A DNA stretch of 64,000 bases. It comes from Paraburkholderia heleia NBRC 101817 (lineage in GTDB: Bacteria; Pseudomonadota; Gammaproteobacteria; Burkholderiales; Burkholderiaceae). The position numbers were made by a program, and so were the translations under genes. Location: NCBI RefSeq assembly GCF_000739775.1, contig NZ_BBJH01000023.1, positions 1-64,000 on the forward strand, given 5' to 3'. Below, piece after piece: positions 33,496 through 40,104 of the stretch (positions are counted from its first letter, which is position 1; each line of letters begins with the position of its first letter). The notes beneath the pieces were generated by a model that did no database searches, was not told the origin of the DNA, and saw only the letters and a list, made by a program, of their open reading frames with translations.

Positions 33496-33782
33496 TACGC
33501 GAAGCCCCGCACCGCGCGGGAGATTGCAGCCCAGTAGGCGTCAGGCGTCACGTTCAAACGGCGCGGGGTCGTGCTTTGTCCCGCGCCGTGCGCTGTCTTC
33601 GTTGTGGTGGTGAGAATGGATTTGATGCGGGAGAGCTCCGCGTCACCGCGTGCCGTGACGCGGATATGCGCGACGCTCGGCGCCGCCTGCGGCTTGAACG
33701 ACAGGTGCGTATCGCCCGCATAGCCGATATCGCCATCCTCCACGCGATATCCGATTTCCCCGAACGCGGTTGACGTACGCAT
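33495..33782 (-). CDS. Phage early-operon hypothetical protein
   Basis: 95 residues: MRTSTAFGEIGYRVEDGDIG, then GDTHLSFKPQAAPSVAHIRV and TPDAYWAAISRAVRGFA. No family recognised. Its stop overlaps the A start (TAATG), so it is part of the early operon and likely translated together with gpA. Confidence 0.7.
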   Translation of the reverse strand: MRTSTAFGEIGYRVEDGDIGYAGDTHLSFKPQAAPSVAHIRVTARGDAELSRIKSILTTTTKTAHGAGQSTTPRRLNVTPDAYWAAISRAVRGFA

Positions 33783-33787
33783 AGCGG

Positions 33788-33964
33788 TTAGGCGCCGAGC
33801 CAGTAGAAGAAGCGGTCGATAGCCTGTCCAAGGCGCGACTGGCGACGATAGAACGGGCCTTCAATGGTGTAGCCGCCGAGCGCGGAGGGATGAATTGGCG
33901 CGACAGGCTTTCTGCCCCCCGGACACCAGCACTTGTGGGCGTGACGCGGCCGATCTTGACGCAA
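33788..33964 (-). CDS. Small Cys-containing early phage protein
   Basis: 58 residues if it starts at the TTG at 33964. A CWCPGGRK motif comes first, followed by SALGGYTIEGPFYRRQSRLG and QAIDRFFYWLGA. The ending is aromatic, basic and protein-like, unlike the shadow sequence further upstream in this frame. It ends five bases before the next early gene. The start is uncertain: no ATG is available in frame after 34,100. Function unknown. Confidence 0.4.
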   Translation of the reverse strand: MRQDRPRHAHKCWCPGGRKPVAPIHPSALGGYTIEGPFYRRQSRLGQAIDRFFYWLGA

Positions 33965-33973
33965 AATATGCGT
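33959..33973. promoter_or_regulatory. Dyad in the early divergent promoter region
   Basis: ACGCA-AAATA-TGCGT, a perfect dyad, between the leftward early operon and the rightward gene at 34,040. TTGACG at 33,956 could be a -35 box for the plus strand. A repressor operator is the simplest idea. Confidence 0.4.
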
Positions 33974-34039
33974 TTCACCCGAACCGGAGTAAAAGCTGTG
34001 CTGCGAAACAAGGATTTGATTTCGGACCGTCCCGCTACG

Positions 34040-34300
34040 ATGAAGGACGTGACAGAGGTCGCTCAGGCTGTAATTGAGTCGTTCGGCGAGGTCATGATGA
34101 ACGTGCTTGATGTTGCGCTGACCGCGGCCGTTGACGATCCATCCAAGCGTGAGGCGATGCATATTGCGTTGATGACCGCCCTGCCTACCGCGCGCGACGC
34201 GTACCGCGCCGATGAAAGCCTCTTTTCGGCTGTGCTCGCGAATGAGCTGTTCCGCGCTTTGAAGGAAATCCGCCTGGGTGATACGGAATTCAGCGGCTGA
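34040..34300 (+). CDS. Phage hypothetical protein, helical
   Basis: 86 residues from MKDVTEVAQAVIESFGEVMM; in-frame ATGs exist at 33,968 and 33,890 and would add 24 or 50 residues, but those parts overlap the divergent early promoter. The protein is helical with a hydrophobic pattern (NVLDVALTAAVDD, HIALMTALPTARDAY, ADESLFSAVLANELFRALKE). No family recognised. It reads away from the gpA operon and towards the HTH gene. Confidence 0.6.
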   Translation: MKDVTEVAQAVIESFGEVMMNVLDVALTAAVDDPSKREAMHIALMTALPTARDAYRADESLFSAVLANELFRALKEIRLGDTEFSG

Positions 34301-34688
34301 GCCTAGCTGTTCGCCGGATTGCTTGTGGTGGCGAATTTCGCCAGCACCCCTCTCAGCATCGGGGACAACCAGACCCTTATTTCGCACATCAGGCCGTTGC
34401 GAAGTGGTGAGACGTGTAACGATGTGTTGCTGAGACACAGACATTTGGCTACCCCCGATTCAACCCCGAGAACGATGTTTTTGAGAAACATCGCCCCGGC
34501 GGCCGGGTAGCAAATCCAGCACTGGCGGGGTTGAGGGCCAGTTGCCGGGGCGACTGGCGAAGCATAGTTCGAGGCCTAAAACTATGTCAAGACTCTCGAA
34601 CGATTCGTAACCCTCGAACGTTGCATATTCTCGAATATCGAACTACTCTACGCCGCAAGGTTGATGTTAATTTTCAAGGGGTTACAAA
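34301..34688. promoter_or_regulatory. Control region before the HTH gene
   Basis: No gene. Hairpins: CGATGTTT and AAACATCG at 34,473-34,480 and 34,486-34,493, and GCCAGT and ACTGGC at 34,537-34,558. From 34,565 to 34,650 the word TCGAA recurs: TTCGAGG, CTCGAACG (twice) and TTCTCGAATATCGAAC. These repeats lie just upstream of the HTH gene and look like operators for it. Confidence 0.5.
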
Positions 34689-35018
34689 GTGAAAGGAACC
34701 GTCGATTATCTCGATGACGCGAAGCGATGCCTTCACGTTGAATCGGACTACGCGCTGGCGAAGGCGCTCAACATTCGCGCTTCGACAATCAGCGGCTACC
34801 GCGCAGGTCGCAGCCATTTCGACGAAACCACCGCTCTCAAGATCGCGGAGGCGTGCTCGATTGACCCGATGGAAGTGATCGCCGCTGCTGCTTACGAGCG
34901 TGCGAAAACTCAGGACGTGCGGACCATTTGGCTGGGGGCTTGGGAAAAATTTTCCAAGGGTTTTCGCCTGCTGGCGCTACCCGCTAACGCTTGTGGGACT
35001 TGGCTCCCACAGGTGTAA
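34689..35018 (+). CDS. Phage DNA-binding protein (DUF3693/XRE-like)
   Basis: 109 residues from GTG (AAGGGG lies 10 bases upstream). The first 80 residues form a XRE-like HTH: VDYLDDAKRCLHVESDYALA, KALNIRASTISGYRAGRSHF, DETTALKIAEACSIDPMEVI. This is the pattern of small phage DNA-binding proteins described as DUF3693. It probably binds the TCGAA repeats upstream. It is the only repressor-like gene in the window, but a large C-terminal domain is absent, so RecA-stimulated cleavage is unlikely; induction could depend on an antirepressor. Confidence 0.75.
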   Translation: MKGTVDYLDDAKRCLHVESDYALAKALNIRASTISGYRAGRSHFDETTALKIAEACSIDPMEVIAAAAYERAKTQDVRTIWLGAWEKFSKGFRLLALPANACGTWLPQV

Positions 35019-35049
35019 CGCCAGCTAAAAGTTAGCCTCTGCAACGACT

Positions 35050-35285
35050 AGTTTTTATGTTATGTAAAATAAAAAACTAACGAATTGATAGCCTACAACT
35101 CCGGTGCTGCACGCGCACCGTACGGAACTACATCGCCTGCCGTTTGCCAATTCCGTGGCACCGCATCGAGATCTTGCGCCTGTTTTTTTCGGATGTGTTG
35201 GTGCGGTGGCGCGTGCTTGTCACTGGGTTGCCGACAGCTTGGTGCTCCGGTTGTCAGTGGACGGATATTGGCCCACCCGCCCACC
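35050..35285 (+). pseudogene. Degenerate copy of the HTH phage gene at 193-714 (element B left end)
   Basis: The stretch matches three parts of the first gene: TTATGTTATGT and CTAACGA in the upstream region, GTGGCACCGCATCGAGAT (compare GTGGCATCGCATCGAGCT at 338) in the HTH part, and GCGCGTGCTTGTC with ATATTGGCCCACCCGCC (compare ATAGGCCCACCCGCG at 685) at the end. Internal pieces are missing and no continuous frame remains. It marks the left end of a second related prophage. Confidence 0.8.
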
Positions 35286-35593
35286 ACAAAAAGTAAGGCG
35301 TTCTCTATGATGGAGTTGCCGCAGTCGGCCCTCGTAATCACTTGAGCGCATGCGTTGAATCGGCGCCATCATAGGTGGGTATGCGAAATAGATAGCCAGT
35401 TTGAATCGAAGTTTTCCTAAACGATTAGGTACGCAAAATAGTCGAAAATCCGAAAAAAATCGATGTATGATTTCGAGACTGTCTCACGATTCGTAGCAAG
35501 GAATGCAACGCGCGAGGTGCAGATCGTGCTTCCGTCTTTCTTGTCTCGCGGCCCTCCCCTCGCTTCCAAAACTTGATCGAGTCAGGAGCATCC
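35286..35593. promoter_or_regulatory. Direct repeats and dyad upstream of the deaminase-like gene
   Basis: GGTATGCGAAATAG at 35,378-35,391 recurs as GGTACGCAAAATAG at 35,428-35,441. A dyad CCTAA-ACGA-TTAGG lies at 35,416-35,429. An AGGAG ribosome-binding site is at 35,584-35,588. No gene is seen. The repeats suggest control of the next gene. Confidence 0.45.
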
Positions 35594-36127
35594 ATGGACA
35601 GGACATATTCTCTCGACACGTCGTATGTCGGGAAAAAAACCAGTGAAGATTACGCGCCATTTCCCGGCCCTAACGACCGTACCGACGCACTCGCGAATAT
35701 TGTCTTTGCCTTTGTGAAATCCAGGGGAATTACAACAGAGGGAGTCATAGCTGTCGCGATTGACGGTCAAGATAACGTTTACGTAGCGTTTTCAGCGGCT
35801 CTGCTTGATGCTACAAACAGAATTTGCGGCGGCAATTACTCCACCATCGCAGGTCTTCTGCGTGACCGCATGAAGGGCTACGGCAGGGTAACGCTTTGTC
35901 ATAAGTTAAATAAAACACAGGCTGGTCAATGTAAGGCGAGCTGCGCGGAGCCAAAGCTTATTGCAAGAATGTATTCTCTTAACGTGAACTTCGTTAGCTT
36001 GTGCGTTATTGGTTTCCCCGCAGGAACAACTATGGGCCTTCACCTCTGCGTAGCTTCGAGTGAAACCGCATACCTTACACCGTGCGAATACTGTAAGCAT
36101 TTTTTCGAGATGTATTACCAGGGTTAA
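35594..36127 (+). CDS. Orphan deaminase-fold protein
   Basis: 177 residues, ATG six bases after AGGAG. It carries both halves of the cytidine-deaminase-like active site: C117-A-E119 in KASCAEPKLIARMY and P163-C164-x2-C167 in LTPCEYCKHFF. Ahead of them lie two likely strands (TEGVIAVAIDGQDNVYVAFS), which fit the start of the fold. It is short, has no signal peptide and no partner domain. Related folds act as nucleotide deaminases, DNA/RNA editors or toxins; the CAEPK form looks more like bacterial toxin deaminases than housekeeping Cdd, which is a judgement by eye. It occupies the slot that brnTA fills in element A. Confidence 0.6.
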   Translation: MDRTYSLDTSYVGKKTSEDYAPFPGPNDRTDALANIVFAFVKSRGITTEGVIAVAIDGQDNVYVAFSAALLDATNRICGGNYSTIAGLLRDRMKGYGRVTLCHKLNKTQAGQCKASCAEPKLIARMYSLNVNFVSLCVIGFPAGTTMGLHLCVASSETAYLTPCEYCKHFFEMYYQG

Positions 36128-36139
36128 GAACTGATCTGT

Positions 36140-36290
36140 TCGATCGTTTGCGCGTGCCAGCCCTGTTCGCGCCGCTCGTGCATCGCTTCAGTCAATGCGC
36201 CCGCAGTTCGATGCCGACTGGACGGACCTCGCATGGGCAACCCTGCACGCAATTTCGAACGAGCGGCTGAAAGGCATGGCGGCCCGCAAG
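36140..36290. pseudogene. Fused fragments of a second gpD and gpP (element B core)
   Basis: 36,140-36,197 corresponds to 2,070-2,127 of gene D (TTGCGCGTGCCAGC, GCCGCTCGTGCATCGC). It is joined directly to 36,198-36,233, which matches 22,818-22,853 of gene P (CAGTTCGATGCCGACTGGAC). This continues as 36,233-36,290, matching 22,952-23,008 (TGGGCAACCCTGCACGCAAT). The two P pieces meet at GACCTCGC, an eight-base word present at both matching places in the intact P gene (22,846 and 22,945). The whole D-to-P block of about 20 kb is thus missing in element B. Confidence 0.85.
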
Positions 36291-36346
36291 TTTGTGAAAT
36301 GGGGGGAGACTAAATCCGTACTTAGGCCACTTTCGCTATCCGCGCA

Positions 36347-36382
36347 ATAGCCGCCTACCTCGGTTCAGCGGTAGGCGGCTAT
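36347..36382. terminator. Strong hairpin after the lipoprotein gene
   Basis: A perfect 13-pair stem, ATAGCCGCCTACC and GGTAGGCGGCTAT, with a ten-base loop, 12 bases beyond the lipoprotein stop. No T-run on either side. Confidence 0.65.
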
Positions 36383-36393
36383 CTGGCGGGCGA

Positions 36394-37719
36394 TTATATC
36401 GGCTGTTGCTGAACGCCGATCAGGACGAAGTTCGAATTGCCGTCGATGATGGCTTGCGTACTGCCGGTCTTGCTCGATACCTCCACGTACACATAGGTGG
36501 TATGGCCATTCTGATCGACGTATTTGTAGGCATTGGCGCGAACGGTGGCTGTGTTCGAACCATTGCCGTCGATATATCCGCTGCTGGTGAACGCATGGCT
36601 GAAGAAATTAGGCATGCCGGGATCACTCTGGTTCGATCCGGCTTCCCTGAAGGTATACGTACCGCTCGAATCGACCGTCGTGGTCCCGGACAGACCACAA
36701 TTTTCATACTCGACGAAGGTTTTCCCGTTGAGTTCGGCCGGATCGGTCACAGCTGTCAGTTCACCCGATGCATACGCGTACTGGGTGAGCTGCGTCGCTG
36801 CTGTGCTTCCCGTACAAAGCTCACCGATCCGATTGCCTAGTTGACTAACGATGCCCGAGAATTTGCCTGCATTGACAAACGACGTTGCTTCGCCGGTCGA
36901 ATCGATCCTGGCTTGTGCCGAGAACGAGCCGCGATTTGGATCGTCCAGTGAGATGCCGAACGTACCGTCAAGGTTCACCGACGCACCCATCGTCATTGCG
37001 GTAAAACCAGGTGTCGTGTAGGCCGTCGCCGAATAGGTTTTCTGGGTCAGTGCCGAGCCCGAAGCAGCCTTCGTTGCGGCATCTTGTTGCGACAGACCAG
37101 CAGCCTGAAGGGCCGTTGCATATTGATCCAGCAGCGCGTCATTGGCATCGCCCACGCTGAATTGTGAGTTCAGCGGATTGAAGCCATTGGCAAGCGTCAG
37201 ACTGCCCGGCAGCGTTGCGATTGCCGCCTGGACTTTCGCCAGCGCGCTCGACAGATTTCCGGCCGTGATAGCACTCGACAGGACGCCCGACGCAGCGCCA
37301 TCAAGCGCCGATGCATTGCCGTTACCGAGCACGCCAACGATCAGATCGGTCAGCGGCGTCACGTTTGTGGTGCCGGGTGAAGCTGCGGCTGAGTGAAGCG
37401 ACGATGCCAGTGCTATGCCGTTGGCCTGACCTCCCGCAACCTGCACGACGCAAGGATAATCCGCGGTCTTCAGCCTTGCAGAATATGTACCGTCCGAACC
37501 CGTCGTGGCCGATGCTGTTGCCCCCGAAGCGCATGTGAACGACACCGTGCCGCCAACGATGGCCGAGCCGATTGCCGCTACGCCGGTCGTGGTGCTGGTG
37601 GAGGTAGAGGGCGAGCCACTACCGCTACTGTTGCCGCCCCCGCATGCAACAAGCGCTGCGCACAAAACTGCACCCAGTGCGACCTTCGTAATCGGCGTAT
37701 TGAGTTTGCTGTTCTTCAC
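36394..37719 (-). CDS. Surface lipoprotein, Ser/Thr-rich, unknown function
   Basis: 441 residues. Lipoprotein signal peptide (KVALGAVLCAALVAC, lipidated C26), followed by GGGNSSGSGS linker. Residues about 50-95 resemble a carboxypeptidase-regulatory-like beta domain (VAAIGSAIVGGTVSFTCASG). The rest is polar and beta-rich (TVDSSGTYTFREAG, YKYVDQNGHTTYVYVEV). No enzyme motif seen. It lies inside the decayed prophage B, between the P fragment and the broken SOS-gene copy, the same slot as the HEPN gene in element A. It could be phage cargo or a chromosomal gene caught between phage remnants. Confidence 0.8.
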   Translation of the reverse strand: MKNSKLNTPITKVALGAVLCAALVACGGGNSSGSGSPSTSTSTTTGVAAIGSAIVGGTVSFTCASGATASATTGSDGTYSARLKTADYPCVVQVAGGQANGIALASSLHSAAASPGTTNVTPLTDLIVGVLGNGNASALDGAASGVLSSAITAGNLSSALAKVQAAIATLPGSLTLANGFNPLNSQFSVGDANDALLDQYATALQAAGLSQQDAATKAASGSALTQKTYSATAYTTPGFTAMTMGASVNLDGTFGISLDDPNRGSFSAQARIDSTGEATSFVNAGKFSGIVSQLGNRIGELCTGSTAATQLTQYAYASGELTAVTDPAELNGKTFVEYENCGLSGTTTVDSSGTYTFREAGSNQSDPGMPNFFSHAFTSSGYIDGNGSNTATVRANAYKYVDQNGHTTYVYVEVSSKTGSTQAIIDGNSNFVLIGVQQQPI

Positions 37720-38099
37720 TACTTGTTTTCCTCTGCTGGTGGTGATTGGTTATGAATGAGCGAACTCGATGAGAACCGCGCGCGCCGGCTCGGGCGGGGC
37801 ACGCAATCTGGAACACTGTCACAGGGACGCAATCGAAGTGCTCTCATTGATGCTTCCAGGAGCCCATGATGCCAATTGAATCGTCAGGTGAAAATTCGAA
37901 TACGAAAGTAAACGGCAATGAATTGGAAAGCTTTAGCCTGTTCAGATATTCGTTTTTGCGTTTCCGTGCGTTAACTTCGAGACACCTGAAGCCAGCCGCG
38001 CCCTACTGGCAGCAGGTCTTTCGGGCCGGTCGCCTGCATCAAGGCGGGCCTTTTTAGAAGTGCGCCGGGGGCTGCACTTTCTGGCCCTGCGTCGCCGTC
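37720..38099. other. Intergenic stretch; right part homologous to element A
   Basis: No gene. To about 37,950 it holds the lipoprotein promoter. From 37,951 on it follows the region 25,617 onward of element A (GCGTTTCCGTGCGTTAACTT against GCGTTTACGTGCGTTAACTG). Confidence 0.55.
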
Positions 38100-38269
38100 G
38101 CCGCGTGCGTGCACGCCACGCCGACCGTTTACCGCCCGCCGCTCACCGCTGCCCGCCTGCCGAAATCTGGGACGAATGCCCGCAGTTGCCTGTACTTGAA
38201 CTGTTGTGGGAGATTCATCGGCTGCACGCCACGATTCGACGTGCGCGCCAGATTCGCAGCCTGCTCGGC
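38100..38269 (+). pseudogene. Broken copy of the SOS-controlled small phage gene (element B right end)
   Basis: It matches 25,963-26,132 base for base over long runs (GAACTGTTGTGGGAGATTCA, CAGATTCGCAGCCTGCTCGG). The start codon is replaced, one base is missing after GCCCGCC (frameshift), and homology stops abruptly at GGC, 38,269. No LexA box is present. Chromosomal sequence follows. Confidence 0.85.
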
Positions 38270-38326
38270 ACTCCACCAGGCACGCCTCCTGCGCCACCAA
38301 TCCGTGCCGCCTCGCAGGAGGAACCC

Positions 38327-38767
38327 ATGGCGTCCGCCCATACATCCAGGCAGCCACCCGGTGCCGGCTCACACCTTGAGCCGACGCGCGCACAGCGCGC
38401 CGCCGGCTGGCTCGGTCTGTGTGCGGTGCCGCTCATCTGGCTGCTGCATCTGGCGCTCGGCGTCACGCTCGTTTCCACGGCCTGCGCCGACGCCGTCGCG
38501 CAAGATCCGATGCCAGGCTGGCACGGCACGCAGTGGATCCTCGGCGTCGCCTCGGTCTGCGCGCTCATGCTCGCGCTCGCCATCACCTACGCTGCGGGCC
38601 GCGCCTGGCGCAAGATTGCCAACGTCGCGCCCGAAAAGCGCGACGCCAGGCGCTTCATCGCATGGTGCGGCGCGGCCACTTCCGTGGCCTTCACCTTCGG
38701 TCTCGCTTTCTCGATCTGCATACTGATCGCGGCACCGATCGAGCGCCTCTGCACGGCCTTCGACTAG
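38327..38767 (+). CDS. Small membrane protein, unknown function
   Basis: 146 residues from MASAHTSRQPPGAGSHLEPT, behind a strong GCAGGAGGAA. Three membrane helices: GWLGLCAVPLIWLLHLALGV, LGVASVCALMLALAITYAAG, GAATSVAFTFGLAFSICILI. A longer open frame upstream belongs to the phage remnant. I recognise no family. It appears to be the first chromosomal gene beyond the prophage remnants. Confidence 0.7.
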   Translation: MASAHTSRQPPGAGSHLEPTRAQRAAGWLGLCAVPLIWLLHLALGVTLVSTACADAVAQDPMPGWHGTQWILGVASVCALMLALAITYAAGRAWRKIANVAPEKRDARRFIAWCGAATSVAFTFGLAFSICILIAAPIERLCTAFD

Positions 38768-38927
38768 GCAACCCGATCCCCGCACTGCAAACGCCGCCAA
38801 GCGGCCCGGGCAAGCCGCGCCCGTTGCGCGAACATGCTTTTGCCGACGCCGTCGCGGCCGACAATGCCAGTCGGCACGCGATCGAGAACGAGATTCAGCG
38901 AGTCGAATCCGGCACAACGGGTGCGCT

Positions 38928-39965
38928 TTAAAAGCGGTCGATCATGCCAAACTGCACACCGCGCACAGGCGCGCCCGGCCAGGACGGCGGCAGGCCGGTC
39001 ACGTTCACACCGCGCAGCGTGTACGTCGCCTCACCGCGATTGCGCAGCCACCCTGCGCTCGCGTAGAGCAGTACGCGTTTCGAGAGGTCATACTCGCACG
39101 CGGCGCTGAACTGGTCGGCGTCGTTGTCGGCGCCCGAGAGATCATGCACCCAGGCGTAACCGAGCGATGCGCGAAACCGCGAGGTGACCGCATAGCGCGC
39201 CGAGATCGAGACGCCGTTGTTGTGGTTGCGCGGCGTGCCGCCATCGCCGTTGAAGTACGCGAGAAATCCGGTCACCGGCCCGAGCACGTACGACATGCCT
39301 CCCAGATTGGCTCGCAGCGCGCCATCGCCGTTTTGCTGCTGATGCGCATAGGACACGCGAAATGGTCCGCGCCGCCACTCGGCGGTTTCGATGTTGCCGG
39401 CCAGCCCGTTGATACCCGTGGACGCATCGCGCAGCGAGGCCATCAGCGTGGTCGAGAAACCGTAGATGTCGGGAGACAGATACGTGATCGCGTTGCTTTC
39501 GTAAGGCGTGATCTTCGAAAGATTGTTGAGGCCCGAGGCGATCGTGCCCGCACCGAACGCGTCCAGCTGTCCCTTGAAGGGAATATAGATCGGCGAGTAT
39601 TGCCGCCCCACGCGCACCGTGCCCCACCGCGTGCCGAGTCCTATCCACGCCTGGCGATTGAAGATCGTGTTGGCTACGGCGAAGGTGCCGTCGTTGGAGC
39701 CGAAGCCGTTTTCCAGCTCGAACAGTATCTTGATGCCGGCGCCGATATCCTCCACGCCGCGCAGCCCGAATCGCGAGCCGCGATACGCGCCCGAGTCCAT
39801 GCGCGCGACCCACCCCGCGCCCGGGTTCGTCACCTCGATGCTCGTGTCGAGTGCCCCGTACAACGTGACCGAGCTTTGCGCGTATGCGCTTATGGTGTGC
39901 AACGTGCCGAAGGTTGCCGCAGACAACACCGCCCAGGCGCGCGCCGCGCGCAATGTTCGATTCAT
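38928..39965 (-). CDS. Gram-negative porin (OmpC-like)
   Basis: 345 residues from MNRTLRAARAWAVLSAATFG; the signal peptide ends at AYA before QSSVTLYGALDT. Typical porin features: YRGSRFGLRGVEDIGAGIKI, WIGLGTRWGTVRVGRQYSPI and the terminal phenylalanine in GVQFGMIDRF, the outer-membrane insertion signal. It forms a trimeric beta-barrel for small solutes. A longer upstream frame lacks porin features. Confidence 0.92.
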   Translation of the reverse strand: MNRTLRAARAWAVLSAATFGTLHTISAYAQSSVTLYGALDTSIEVTNPGAGWVARMDSGAYRGSRFGLRGVEDIGAGIKILFELENGFGSNDGTFAVANTIFNRQAWIGLGTRWGTVRVGRQYSPIYIPFKGQLDAFGAGTIASGLNNLSKITPYESNAITYLSPDIYGFSTTLMASLRDASTGINGLAGNIETAEWRRGPFRVSYAHQQQNGDGALRANLGGMSYVLGPVTGFLAYFNGDGGTPRNHNNGVSISARYAVTSRFRASLGYAWVHDLSGADNDADQFSAACEYDLSKRVLLYASAGWLRNRGEATYTLRGVNVTGLPPSWPGAPVRGVQFGMIDRF

Positions 39966-40104
39966 GAGGGAAAAGCGGGTGAGGCGCACGAGCGGTGCGT
40001 CGCATGCTGCATGAATGGCGGCAGGTGCCGTGCTTGTCGCCTGCCGCCGCGCGGGAATCCCGTAAGCCGCGGCGGCCCTGTGCTGCCGGGCGGCCGCGCG
40101 TGAC

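Noticed and set aside
33790..34444. Long minus-strand frame of 218 codons over 33,965-34,444
   Set aside because: Upstream of 33,964 it is the shadow of the plus-strand gene at 34,040, rich in His/Arg and without domain character; only the distal 58 codons were kept.
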